Under the pieces are notes generated by a model that was not told where the DNA came from, did not search any database, and was given only the letters and a program-made list of their open reading frames with translations. Of a stretch of DNA of 64,000 nucleotides, positions 1 through 11,305 are shown piece by piece. Both the position numbers and the translations under genes were made by a program. Source of the DNA: Bryoerythrophyllum caledonicum (Eukaryota; Streptophyta; Bryopsida; Pottiales; Pottiaceae); contig OZ020517.1 in assembly GCA_963971425.1 (NCBI GenBank), positions 11,720,501 to 11,784,500 of the forward strand. Reading direction: 5' to 3'. Positions within the stretch are counted from its first letter, which is position 1. Each line of letters opens with the position of its first letter.

Positions 1-332
1 TTTTGGATCATGTATGGCATGCCTCTTCTCTTTTACTCACTACCAACTTCTAATATTGGGCAAAAAGGAGGAGTGGGCATAGAATTCCGACCCAACCCAT
101 GACAAACATCCCATACTCTACACTCACTTTAGGAATTTTGAGCTTTTAAATTCTCTATCAATATGGCACCTCTCAAATTAAATTTTCAAAACAAATTCTC
201 GTTAAGCTCCATTCCTAAATCCTCATCTTTTCAGCATAAAGATAAACCAACCATAACCTATAAGCAACACCTACCAAACCGGGGTACATCCAATCCACTT
301 CCATCCCATCACCACCATTGACCCATCTAAAG
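1..332. other. Flanking DNA without recognisable gene
   Basis: AT-rich sequence at the window edge. I see no convincing coding region or repeat family here; short open frames lack recognisable domains. Confidence 0.5.
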
Positions 333-1395
333 TCAAGACCCCTTTGAGGGGGAAGTAGTTCCATACTACTGTAGGTCGGTTTATACTGGGGGCCGGATTG
401 AGGGCCGGCCGGAACTCTCCAAGTTTCAACCAATAGGGTCTCTTAATCTCTCAAAATCCAACCCAAGAGCTTTATACTTGGAGCCGGCCGGAACTACATT
501 TCATCCTACGTGTCGCCTTAGGTGACATGGTTTTGGCGCCAAACCTTCCGGCCCCAAGGGAGCAATCGGGACGAGGTTTGGGTTGGCCCAAACTCCCATC
601 TAGGGCCGGATTCGGTTCCTCCGTTGGATCCTTCAAATCCCTACCGTCAATTAATAAAAATTAAAAAATATATTTTATTTTATATTTTAGAAAAAATAAA
701 TTTTTATTCGAAAAAAATAACTTTTTATTTCGATTTTTTTTTTAATTTTTTGATTTTTTTTTGAAAAAGTAAAAATATTCCTTCCTTTTGGATATGCACC
801 CAAAAAAAGGGACTTGGTCAAACAAAGTAAATAAAACTCTTTTTTCAAATAGTCAAAATAGGAAGAAGAATTAGAAGTTGCATATATATGAAAAAAACTC
901 TCTTTATTTTTGACCTTTAAAAAATAAGAAAAAAGAGGAAATTTTTATGAAAATAGAAAAATATTTTTTTTTTTAAAAAAAAATGTATTAAGGAAAGAAA
1001 ACACATAAAGTAAATATAAACTAGGAAAGAAACAAAGACAAAAGCTTGACACATGTGCTTCTATAATTTTTAGTTGAGCCTTATGAAAATCTAAGAATTT
1101 TAAGACACTTAAAAATTGGAATTTAGCACTAGAATCCGGCCCCAACACTTTACATTGACTAGGGCCAAGATGATGAATTTGAAATCCGGCCCTAGAATCT
1201 GGCCTCAATGCTTAACATTATTTGGGGCCGGATTGAAGGCAAATCTGGCCGGCCTTCCATCCGACCGCAGGCCTAATGTAAACCGGCCCTAATTCCTTGC
1301 CTGGTGGGCATGGTCTTAGGAGTGGAATGAACAAACATTTTATTCACACCAGGCCCCGTACCAAGAACCAACGTTCCTCTTCTTCAAGACCCCTT
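333..1395 (+). mobile_element. 5'-truncated LINE copy (3' UTR only) with target duplication
   Basis: The same 12 bp, tcaagacccctt, flank the unit at 333-344 and 1,384-1,395. Just inside, 345-376 resembles the LINE-2 3' UTR near 41,745 (the gggggaagtagttcc stretch). The part from about 1,287 to 1,383 resembles the LINE-2 end near 41,790-41,859 (catggtctt, ttattcacacc, then a TTC-rich tail). Together only about 130 bp of LINE are present, so this is a dead-on-arrival 5'-truncated insertion. The middle (about 377-1,286) is foreign and described separately. The TTC-type tail and 12-bp duplication match the full-length LINEs in this window. Confidence 0.7.
376..1286. mobile_element. Possible TIR element nested in the truncated LINE
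   Basis: The left edge (taggtcggttta, then GGCCGGATTGA and GGCCGGCC) and the right edge (GGCCGG, GGCCGGCC, then taaaccggcccta) are imperfect inverted repeats of about 50 bp. The TAGG/CCTA ends recall hAT-like non-autonomous elements, but I could not define a clean target duplication, so the superfamily is uncertain. The interior is AT-rich and has no transposase. Confidence 0.4.
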
Positions 1396-1534
1396 CTTCG
1401 CAGCACACACTTTGAAAATCCATAACTAAATCAAATTTCATCAAGAAAAACATGAAATCACTTGGGTTGAAATCGCAATTCCGTTGCCTCTCATTGGGAG
1501 AAGAAAAAAACAATACTATATATATATATATATA

Positions 1535-2177
1535 TCTACTTATATAATAGGCGACAGTCCGTCTGTCCGCCGCTCCCGGTCACGTGACCTTTGGAATTGC
1601 CATTTGAATCAAATGTGCCTTTTGAATTGAATGAGAACTTCAAAAGAATCCTCCATATGTGCCCTTTGGAGGAATCCTTAATAGTGCCCTTTGGAGGAAT
1701 CCTTTACAGTGCCCTTTGGAGGAATCCTTTACAGTACCCTTTGGAGGAATCCTTTACAGTGCCCATTATTCAAATTTGGCTTATTGAGTTTTAAAATTAT
1801 ATTATGTATCAAAAATAGAAAAATAAAACCATAATTTCCAATATATTGAAACTACACAATATACTACCTTGGGTACATAAAATAAATGATAGTTATCTAA
1901 ATACAATAACACGTATATGAAATAAATAATGGGTATTTAAAGTGAATAGTAGGTATATGTAGTACATAATGCATATATAAGGGATAAATTTTATTTTTGC
2001 ATTTACATATGTTTATTTAACTTGGGATGGCCCCGGTCAGTTGATGACAACGGGGAATGTACTTGATTCGATTTAGATTCGATTTGAGCTTATAGGTTTT
2101 AAAATACAAAACATACAAACGTAAATTTAACACACCACCCTCCACTCTCCCCGTCGGGACGACGGGTACAAACCCTA
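1535..2177 (+). mobile_element. Non-autonomous Helitron-like element, copy 1
   Basis: The 5' end is A|TC (1,534|1,535, TCTACTTATATAATAG). The 3' end is CTAG|T (2,174-2,177). An 11-nt loop-free-looking hairpin region cccgtc-gggac-gacggg lies at 2,150-2,166, seven bases before the terminal CCTAG. TC start, subterminal hairpin, CTRR end and A/T insertion flanks are the Helitron signature. The interior holds four 25-bp tandem units (gccctttggaggaatcc core) at about 1,660-1,760. There is no Rep/helicase gene, so it is non-autonomous. Confidence 0.65.
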
Positions 2178-2823
2178 GTACTTATATAATAGACGTCAGT
2201 GTTTGTCCGTCCGCCGCTCCCGGTCACATGACCTTTGGAATTGCCATTTGAATCAAATGTGCCTTTTGAATTGAATGTGAACTTTGAGAGAATCCTCCAT
2301 ATGTGCCCTTTGGAGGAATCCTTCATAGTGCCGTTTGGAGGAATCCTTCATAGTGCCGTTTGGAGGAATCCTTCATAGTGCCATTTGGAGGAATCCTTTA
2401 TAGTGCCCTTTTATTCAAATTTGGCTTATTGAGTTTTGAAATTGTATTCTGTATCAAAAATAAAAAAATAAAACCATAATTTCCAACATATTGAAACTAC
2501 ACAATGTACTACCTCGGGTACATAGAATAAATGATAGTTATCTATAGACAATAACACGTGTATAAAATAAATAATGGGTATTTAAAGTGAATAGTAGGTA
2601 TATATAGTATATAATGCATATATAATGGGTAAATTTTATTTTTGCATTTACATATGTTTATTTAACTTGGGATTGCCCCGGTCAATTGATGACAACGGGG
2701 AATGTACTTGATTCGATTTAGATTCGATTTGAGCTTATAGGTTTTAAAATACATAACATGCAAACGTAACTTTAACACACCACCCTCCGCTCTTCCCGTC
2801 GGGACGACGGGTACCAACCCTAG
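2178..2823 (+). mobile_element. Non-autonomous Helitron-like element, copy 2 (tandem)
   Basis: It starts directly at the CTAG|T end of copy 1 and repeats it with roughly 90% identity by eye, including the 25-bp internal units (about 2,300-2,405), the cccgtc/gacggg hairpin (2,795-2,811) and a terminal CTAG (2,820-2,823) followed by T. It lacks its own TC start because the junction is shared, a head-to-tail tandem arrangement. Confidence 0.65.
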
Positions 2824-3319
2824 TTTGATATACAAGGTGTGAGAATTGATGTATACAATAGTTACAAAAGTTTGTATTTGTGTTCAACCTGATTCAATTG
2901 GCGTTGGCGTGATAAGTTGCCTCGGCACTGAGCGGGAGGCTCGGAACTTGTTGTTAGATGCAATCTAACAAGATTTGGTTGTTGTTTGAATAGTACCGAG
3001 TTCAAATTTAGATCGTCAATGCACCTATTAGTACATGTTTGAGAAGTTGTAAAATGGTCATGTATTCTACGTGTATGATGTCGTATTTGAACATGAAATG
3101 GTTCAAATATCAAAAATGGCTTCCAAATAAAGATGCTAGCCTTCAAATATCAAAATGACTCTTCATTTTCAAGGTGTATTCGACAAAAAGAGTCTTCAGT
3201 TCCAAAAATGAGTCTTCAATTCCAAAAATGAGTCTTCATTTTCAAGGTGTATCTCTTGCTAAATTTTAATATAATTTTTGTATTCTAAAAGTAAGATACG
3301 TAACAATATATATGGTCTT
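2824..3319. repeat. Intergenic DNA with short repeats
   Basis: No gene seen. About 3,160-3,250 has a duplicated gagtcttca-ttccaaaaa / ttttcaaggtgta segment. About 3,040-3,120 is, in reverse complement, clearly similar to 7,575-7,660 on the other side of the 14-3-3 gene (shared tcaaatacgacat and gtagaatac). Confidence 0.45.
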
Positions 3320-3720
3320 CGACAAACCTTTAACCCCTAATGGTCCATTAACCTTTGGAGACGTTTTCATTTTGGGTTTTGAAGTTTTTATACTAGAATG
3401 TCCCTAGTAAGAGCTTTGTGGAATTTTTATTTGATTTGGGATTCATAATATGAAGGCTATTAACCTTTAAAGTCAAATTGGAGACTTTGGGGAGCTCCAA
3501 TCATTTGGCTAGAAGTTTCTATTGACGTTGAAATTTTTCATACATATAGAGAATATTACTTTCTTTGGAGGTGTTAGAAAAATTCTTGTCTTTAGTGTTA
3601 ATAAACATTTTAACCCAAGTCAAACATTTTCACACATTGTTGGGCAAGGTACCAAAAAAACTTCTTCTTTTCTATATAAAATCTTCTCTTCATAAAATCT
3701 AGAGATCTTTATATTTTTCA
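3320..3720 (-). repeat. Inverted, divergent copy of the 0.95-kb repeat of the large transposon
   Basis: Read on the minus strand, this segment matches the 3' half of the repeat units at about 54,320-54,735 and 55,560-55,970. Shared landmarks are gaagtttttttggtaccttgccc, then caatgtgtgaaaatgtttga-ttgggtt, aaagacaagaa, and aggggttaaa at the far end. No coding capacity was seen. Confidence 0.6.
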
Positions 3721-3879
3721 CTTTTTATTTTTTTGAAAACAAAATGTGGTGGAAATCTTCTTATTAACCACTTTAATTGTCATTTTTGAACATATTCAGT
3801 TTGCAAAAAAATAAAATAGGAATTGGCAATTTCTGAACCACCCTTGCTTGTATATATATATATACCATTCTTTCTCCTC

Positions 3880-4613
3880 TCCACATTTCTAGGGAATGGG
3901 TCGCTCTACCCCCACACAATGTGATTTCAGACGCTCCCTGACGATGGGTCAGGGGCTCCTCCTGACTGGCCTTTGAACACTCCTAATAAATGAGGGCAAG
4001 CACCGAAGGCAGGAGCAAGTAGCTGGATCCGAGGAAATGCTGCCAAGATTCAGATCCACCCCTCACGGAAATAGCAGCAGCAACCAACCCAACAAGAGTA
4101 AATAGCAAACCGCAAGCTGCACAACCCGGGTTATTTTAACTTAAACAGCAGTCAGTCAGGCTGGCACACTCTTTTCATAGCCCCTACCAACTTCTTCGTC
4201 CATCGAACTGGACGAGAACACCGCCGTCAACGTCCGCGCCTTCCCCGGAGCGACGACGCAGTCCGGGAGTTATCCAAACCGTCCGCCCTATCACCGCGCG
4301 CCCTCTACCCCCTCGCTACATCTGGGCCCCTCCCGTTCCTAGATTTCCGAGGGGGCGTACGGGGACAGGGACGAACCGGTCAACATCTACGTATTCCCTC
4401 CCCGGAGGCGCGGAAATGCGTTCTGTACCGCGGGGGGTGATTTCTCTTCCGGGGTGGGGTGAGGGGTTTGGGGGCCTTCTTCTTCGGAGGGCGTTCAAGA
4501 GGGTCTTGCAGGGATTGTTGCTTTGTTATTTGCTGTTGTTGTTGCTTCTTCGCAGGTTGTGTGTGACGCATTCCTTGGTTGCGTTGTTTCCCTCGTTCAC
4601 GGTAGCGGGCATC
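3880..4613 (+). promoter_or_regulatory. Upstream region and probable 5' UTR of the 14-3-3 gene
   Basis: GC content rises from about 3,890 into 4,613, with pyrimidine-rich stretches typical of a plant promoter and leader. An ATG at 4,416 opens an out-of-frame upstream frame that overlaps the main start; whether it is transcribed is unknown. No transcription start or TATA box can be assigned with confidence. Confidence 0.35.
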
Positions 4614-6721
4614 ATGAGCACGGAGAAGCAGCGGGAGAGCTATGTCTACATGGCGAAGCTTGCGGAGCAGGCCGAGCGTTACGATGGTGCGTGGTGTTTT
4701 TTTTTTTTTTTTTCGGGTTTGGTTTGGTTTTGTTTTGTTTCTGGTTCTTCTGTGTTTTAATTCGGGGCTGCGATGTGGTTTTGTTGTTGTGTGGTGGAGA
4801 TTTTGCGGGGTTTTGAGGTCGTTTCCGTGATGCATTTTCGAGGAGTGGTGGTTTCTGATTTTCTAGGGGTTTGCGTTGTCCCGACGGTGTTCTACGTTTG
4901 GATGGGAGGATGCGTGGCGGTTTTTTTTTGTGTTCTCGTGACTCTGGCCGGGGTTTGCGTCGATGTTTGTTGCGTGATGTGATGTTTCGTGAGAGGAGGG
5001 AGCGGTTTTGGTTCTTGATGCGCTGCGTGCGTATGGTGTGCTCTGGCGCCTGACTGTTGGAAGAAGAGTTGGATTCCATCGGTTTGGTTTGGTTTTTAGG
5101 ACTGGAGACTTTGTCGAAGGCTTTTTTTTTAGTATTTTTTGAATTATTGTGATCCAGGTGTCGGGTCTGCCGGCCGTCGTGAAGATTCGATTCTAAAGGG
5201 ATTATCTACAGATGCAATTGCGTTAGGTTTTCAAATAGTTTAATTGGAATACAACCATGAAGTTGACGGCCGGTTTGTTGTGAACTGCAGAGATGGTGGA
5301 GTCGATGAAGAAGGTAGCGAAGCTCGATGTGGAGTTGACAGTCGAGGAGCGCAACCTGTTGTCCGTGGGCTACAAGAACGTGATCGGAGCCCGGAGGGCG
5401 TCATGGCGGATCATGTCGTCGATCGAACAGAAGGAGGAGAGCAGGGGCAACGAGCAGAACGTGAAGCGCATCAAGGAGTACCGACACAAGGTGGAGGAGG
5501 AGCTCGCAAAGATCTGCAATGACATTCTGACGATCATCGACGAGCACCTGATTCCGTCGTCGAGCACGGGCGAGTCAACGGTGTTCTACTATAAGATGTA
5601 CGTCGCGTCCTGGAAGGGGCTTTCATGATGGAGTAGTACTGAGTCATGCTGATTGCTTTTGTCGGGTCATGTACTTTTATTGCTGCAATGTTGGCGTCGC
5701 CATGATGCGCATGAATGAATTGGGTGTCCGTGAGGAGGAAAGTGGTTTGAGAGGGCGCTGGCAGCTGAATTGTCGGTTTGAATTCGTTTTTGAGAGGTCA
5801 TGCCTCTTGCAGAAAATATAGGTTAGAGAATTGGTTATCATTAGACGTTGGTCTGATTGGTTTGTGGTGTTTGGTTGTTATCAGGAAGGGTGACTACTAC
5901 CGGTACCTGGCGGAGTTCAAGACCGGGAACGAGAGGAAGGAAGCCGCGGACCAATCTTTGAAGGCGTACCAGGTATGTTCCGGGGATCGCTCGTGCGGGC
6001 GTTTGTTTTTACCGTCCAGTTTTACCGAGAGATGGTTCGTAAATTGCCGATGCAGCTTCGAAGTTGTTTACATTGAATGCTTTGGTTGCTGTTGCAGGCT
6101 GCTTCGAGCACCGCAGCGACGGACCTTGCGCCGACTCATCCGATCCGACTTGGACTGGCGTTGAATTTCTCAGTGTTTTATTATGAGATATTGAACTCTC
6201 CTGAGCGGTGAGAATCCATCGCGTCTGGATGTGATGCAGTTTGGATCGTTATTCTGGTTAGGTTGGATGAATAGTGGTGGAACCGGCGACTGACAGGGTG
6301 AGGGTGGCTGTTTTAGGGCGTGTCATTTGGCAAAGCAAGCATTTGACGAGGCTATCGCTGAGTTGGACACACTGAGCGAGGAGTCGTACAAGGACAGTAC
6401 ATTGATCATGCAACTGCTGAGAGACAACCTGACTCTGTGGACGTCGGATCTTCAGGAGGATGCAGGTGCGTGCTTTGTAACAGGGCAATTCTGAGTGACG
6501 CGTGCATTATGGGGACTCCCTCTTTTTCTTTATCTCTTCTGCATTGAAGCAGTAGACCACACTTTGTATCTTGTGAGGATGCGTTGCGGGGTCCCTCAAT
6601 AATGGTGATGTTGATGGCGTGAGTGATCGCTGACTTGATTGTATGTCGGGTTGCAGGCGACGAGCAGGGAAAGGGAGACGACATGAGGCCTGAGGAGGCA
6701 GAGGTACGGAGTCAGTTGTGA
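4614..6721 (+). CDS. 14-3-3 phosphoserine/threonine-binding regulatory protein (spliced)
   Basis: 14-3-3 proteins are dimeric adaptors that bind phosphorylated clients in cytosol and nucleus. Exons inferred by homology and GT-AG sites are 4,614-4,686, 5,291-5,597, 5,885-5,972, 6,098-6,207, 6,317-6,465 and 6,657-6,703. The stop is either TGA at 6,719-6,721 by read-through of that exon, or TGA at 6,798-6,800 after a further intron (gtacgg at 6,704, tgcag ending at 6,797). The latter gives about 258 residues, normal for the family. Start [20 protein letters not shown] is canonical. Signature [20 protein letters not shown] supplies the Lys and Arg of the phosphate pocket; YYRYLAEF supplies the Arg-Tyr pair; [14 protein letters not shown] and LLRDNLTLW supply the two Asn. 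The acidic, divergent C-terminal tail is typical. All splice phases join cleanly and no disabling change is visible, so this is an intact host gene. Confidence 0.95.
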
Positions 6722-7330
6722 GGTTCAGAGTAGTGATGACGCGGATTCTTGTTTCAGTCAGAAGGGTAACTGAGTGGGGCTTTTTACTTGGATGCAGTGA
6801 TGACGAGCTTTCCGAGGGTGGAAAGCCTTCCACCGAAGAGCTTGCGTCCGTTTGATGGTGGGCCGAGGGCAAGACTATGTATGCAGTTGCGAGGTGGCAG
6901 TCGACGACGCTAGATCTTGCACCCAGTGTGTCGTGCGTGGAGCGAAGCTGTTCATGGTGTTTTTGAATAGGATGTGCAATGGTAGGGAACGCAGTATTAT
7001 GATGATGAAGGATGCCTTGAAACACTAATGTTCGGTATTATCCGAGAAGAAGATGGGCAGCGGGATGGTTTATGGTCCTGCCTGTGCGGTTCACCAGCAA
7101 CCTCTTTAGTTTTTATTTATTTTTCTCTTTTCCTCCTGCTTTTGAAATAATAATTGTGTAAGTCCTTCCTGTGTACCTTTGTACCTCTTTTTGCTTTTTC
7201 TGCGCTGGGTCTTGTGCTTGTATGAGTGGAATATGGTGTAACAAGGATCCAAGGCCACGAATGAATGAAGTCGTTATGAACAGTGATGATTGTTTCACTC
7301 TACTTGTAAACAAAGATATCAACAGATGAA
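6722..7330 (+). other. Probable 3' UTR and downstream flank of the 14-3-3 gene
   Basis: T-rich sequence with no coding frame of note. It probably includes the 3' UTR (possibly after a last intron ending at 6,797). The polyadenylation site cannot be placed. Confidence 0.4.
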
Positions 7331-8689
7331 TCGGTTACTTTCAAGCCTTTAGGTTGCTTAAAAGTCTTCCCTAATTGAATGACATAGTCTTTTTTAGGTC
7401 AGCCCTAGCCTCACAAGTGTCCGAATGCCACAGCTTGCTTGATCAGTTGGGAATCGTATGTACAGGCACTTATTTTACTCTAGAACAGAATTTTTTTTAA
7501 TAAATGTATCAAAGGTCAGTAAGACTTACACCTTTGGATTGAAGGTTCTTAAACTACTGTAACATCTTTAATTTGGAGGTCATTTCAATATCTGAACCTT
7601 TCCATGTCCAAATACGACACTATGCAAGTAGAATACTATGGCCACCAGTGACACCTTCTGACATTTAAAGGTTAACCCTCAACCCCAAACATGGCCTATG
7701 ATCATAGAGGTTGTAATTTTATTAGATTAAGCTATAGAATTACTATGTTTTCTGTCTAAGTGGGAAAAATCTAAGAGACTTCATGTAAATAAGAAAAATA
7801 CATTGAAAGAACCATGTTTTTCCAAATAACTTACAATGAAGATTCTCATGGTGGATGAAAATCATATGTGTCTTTGACATTAGTAGAAATAACTATCCCA
7901 TGGTAATTCTATGAGTTTTAAGCAATTTGAAAATAGTAAAACATGGAGCCCATAATCTAATATTAACCTCGTTTCATTTGTAGAGCTTCAGATTCTTTTT
8001 GGTTCAAACAAAATTGTTGTTGAAAAGCCATGTGTCAAAATACACAACATGGAGATTTGTTTTAATTACATGGTCCAAAACTAAATCCGAAATTACTCAT
8101 AGGCACTTAAGGGCTAAAAGTACATGTATTGAAGATGCTGATAAATTGCATCTACATGCAATATTGGATGAAGATATGGTTTTTTTATCCATGTGAAAGG
8201 TCTCCAATTGTCAAAACTCCATATTTTGTCATTGTCACTTAAGAGTAAACCTCTTAAAATATAATGGGACAAGATTATACATTAGTGGAAAGAATTAAGA
8301 TTTATTGAATTTCAAAGATATTTGTAAAAGCATTCACATTTTCATTAAGTAGCAGTCTTATTATTTATAATATGACTTCAATACTCATTATTCCTTAAAA
8401 TCCTTGACTATTTCTCACCTAAAAAACTCCAAAATCATTCATTTTAGTACAAAAAGAAAAAAAGAAAAATCAATTTATTACCATCTCCAATTGAAAATTT
8501 TATTCATCCCAATTACCTATTGAATATCGTACAATGGCCTTTTGCATGCAAATGAAGTCAAATGGTCTCTACAAATTTAAAGACTAGATATTGTAAATAA
8601 CGTCAGATTTTGTTTTATCTTTTCGCCATTCATAAATAAATTCCTTCAAATGCAAGTTGACTATAAAGATTCTATTATTTCAAAATATA
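7331..8689. other. AT-rich intergenic DNA
   Basis: No supported gene. At 7,575-7,660 lies the partner of the inverted repeat at 3,040-3,120. The rest shows no structure I can name. Confidence 0.5.
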
Positions 8690-9375
8690 ATAATAGACAT
8701 TGTCTCTCTGAATATAAAAGACTGGTGTTAGTCCAGCAATCCGCAACGATTCTATAGGAGTATATTGGATGAACTCATTTGACGAAACCAAGTGATATTC
8801 TATCTCGAGTATAAAGTAAATGACGGGTATCTAAAGGAGATAATTGGTGTCTACAGTAAGTTGCAATTTCCCTTCCAAATTTGCTTCTAAGTTTAAAATT
8901 GCTTGCACCTTTGTTTCAAAGTCTAAATTTGCTTGCAACCCTGCTTCTAAGTTCAATTTAGTTGCAACTTTGCTTCAAAGACAAAATTTGCTTGCAACTT
9001 GTCTTCTTCGTCCAAATTTAGTTGACCTTTTGCTTCAAAGACCAAATTTGCTTGCAACTCTACTTCTAAAGAAAATAACGGGTATCTAAAGTAAATGACA
9101 TGTGACAAATCCATCCACAAGGGTATTGTGTTGCGGGGTATTATGTCATGGATATCCACGAGAGATATCATACACAGTGACAGGGGTATCACGTTAAAAA
9201 GACTTGCAATTAACATGTATTGTAGGTCAGGTGATCGCCAGGAAAGAATGGATTCAGATGCAACAAGTGTAAAAGGGGTACATGCAAATTTTGCATTTAC
9301 ATAGTACGTTTTCTTCATTAGGGATTGTTCTTGCCCCTTTGAGGATGATGAGGGTTCCACTTGTAATTCATTACA
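8690..9375 (+). repeat. Dispersed repeat, copy 1 (copy 2 at the right window edge)
   Basis: Positions 8,690-8,892 match 63,797-64,000 at over 90% by eye (landmarks gttagtcca, tctataggagtatattggatgaactcattt, aagtaaatgacgggtatctaaaggag). Inside, about 8,865-9,070, is an array of roughly 30-bp units built on caaatttgcttgcaac. A TCTCTC start near 8,704 could be a Helitron-like 5' end, but no 3' hairpin plus CTRR end was found, so the class is open. Confidence 0.6.
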
Positions 9376-9685
9376 AGAGTTACTCTAGAAGAAGAAGAAC
9401 GTCGGTCTCCGAAGGAGGCCGACGTGAATAAAGTGTCTGTTCGTTCCACTACTAAGACCATGCCCACCGGGCAGGGAATTAGTAAGCTGGAACTACTTCT
9501 CCCTTTTGAGGGTAGACACTATGTAAGAAGAAGCCAAGGACCACAGGACCTACTAACCATAAAAGTAACAAGGAAGGAAGGATGTGGGGGAGGAGGGAGG
9601 GGAGAGAAAAAATGAAGGGGAGGGAGCGATGGGGAGGAGGGTGTGCATTTCAATTTCATGGATGAACTCAAATAAGGAGGAAGTT

Positions 9686-11305
9686 TTATGGGGGGTCATG
9701 TATGTCGGGAAGGGCTTGGTTGTTTTCAATTTTACGTTTATGTAAAAGGATGGACATAGCGTGTTGTATGGCAATGACGTTAATATTCTTGAAAGTGTTA
9801 GTAATTGTATTAATAGGGATTTTGAAGGTATCTTCTAGGGTTTTAATAGATGGGATAAAGGTGGTGGCGCGAGCGCTGGCAATGATTACCATAAGGGGGT
9901 CCACTTTCCATCCGAGGGCAGTGATGTCATCGATAAGGGGTTGGTATTTATTTATTTTGTTGTTGATTGTTTCAGGGGAAAATCTGTCATTACAGTATGT
10001 AAATTCGATGAATTGAATCGTGTAGTCTAGGTTTATGTGGTCGGGTGGGGGGTCATTGAATGGTAGGCCTCTAACGCAGAGTATGTCCAATTTGAATCGA
10101 GTATTGCAGTGGCATCGTTGAGTTTCACATGTATATGGGAGTAGCCATGGGGGGACCGTATTTTCTTGTGGGTTGTTATTAAAGGTGCCGGCATTCATGA
10201 GGATGAAACATCTCGATTTGTTGTGGAAGGTGATTAATTTACGGATTTCCCATATGGCTTTGTTATGTCTTTTGACAATTAGGGAGTGTATGTGGTGGTT
10301 ATGACATTTAAGTAAAACATGTAACCATGTGTCGGGATCCGTAGATGTGCATATTGGGCATGTTATGGATGGGAATCTTTCTATTCCAAAAAAAAGTTGT
10401 TTTCGGGCGTTTCTCATGTATTGTCTCGTACGGAATTTGATAAGGCATGTTATTTGTGAGTCGGTGATGATGGGGTTTTTCCAGAAATTTGTAGAGAGTT
10501 CATTGTCTATGTTGTTGTTGTTAGTCCATTTTTCTATGATAGGGAAGTTATCTGAGATTGTGTCTAGGTTATTATATAAGTCTTGTTTTTTAAGGTATTT
10601 GCTCAGAAATCTAACCGGGCCTTTATCGGGGGTGTCTTCTTTGGAGGGCCAGTCTTCTTTTTGGAAGTAATATGGGGTGGCATGGGCATGTTCGTGTGGA
10701 TCTTTGGCATTTTTGTGTGATTTTTCTCGGCCCTCTTTTGCTAATTTATCCGCCTGTTCGTTACCATCAATGTCGGCATGGGCTCGAACTTTGTGGATGG
10801 TTGTGGTTTGTCTTCGTTTTAGTAACATTTGGACCATAGATTTTAGTATGATTTAATCGGGGTGGCTATTGGGGAGGGTAGGGTGTGTTATTTGAGTGTT
10901 TAATAAATATAGTGCATTAATACAGCCTGTGAATGTGTGCGCTGGCTCATTGTTGTATTTTGTTGTGATAATTTCCAATGTTTTGGGGATGGCCATGAGT
11001 TCAGCACTAAGGATATTTTGTAATCCATGCAGTCTTTTGGCTAATTTGATTTCTTTAGTAGGGTTGAATATTCCATAACCGGCTTTTTACCTACGCCAAT
11101 TGTCCGGACTAATCTGTTCTGGTGGTTTGAAGGATCCACCGGTATAGTAGCTATATGCGGGGTCGAATTTTGGTGAGGTGATAGTTTGGAAGTCTAGGAG
11201 GGGTGGGGGTGATAAGATGTAATCTAGTGTGTTGTTGTTGTGATTAAGTTTTGACCATTTTTTGTTTCTGCTCACGGGTGTTGGTATAGGTGTTGGTGTG
11301 GCCAT
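9686..11305 (-). pseudogene. LINE-1 ORF2 3' part: RNase H domain and C-terminal Cys/His motif (decayed)
   Basis: From 11,305 leftward the frame reads SYYTGGSFKPPEQIS, the start of RNase H, where the first catalytic Asp is replaced by Gly (LINE-2 has TDGSFKPP). It is then broken near 11,090 and within 10,840-11,080, and continues from 10,837 with KVRAHADIDGNEQADKLAKE, the last RNase H motif. A terminal CPIC-X9-H-X4-C motif (about residues 160-180 of the 383-residue open segment) resembles the Cys/His knuckle at the C-terminus of many LINE ORF2 proteins. The stop at 9,686 is the natural end of ORF2. Stops and the lost Asp make it non-functional. Confidence 0.8.

Noticed and set aside
1661..2410. 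CRISPR-like array from regular 25-bp repeats
   Set aside because: Units are directly adjacent with no unique spacers, inside Helitron-like copies in a eukaryotic genome.
4380..5079. Minus-strand frames of 151 and 155 codons over the 14-3-3 first exon and intron
   Set aside because: Lys/Pro/Arg-rich antisense of GC- and T-rich DNA, no domain, overlapping a well-supported gene.
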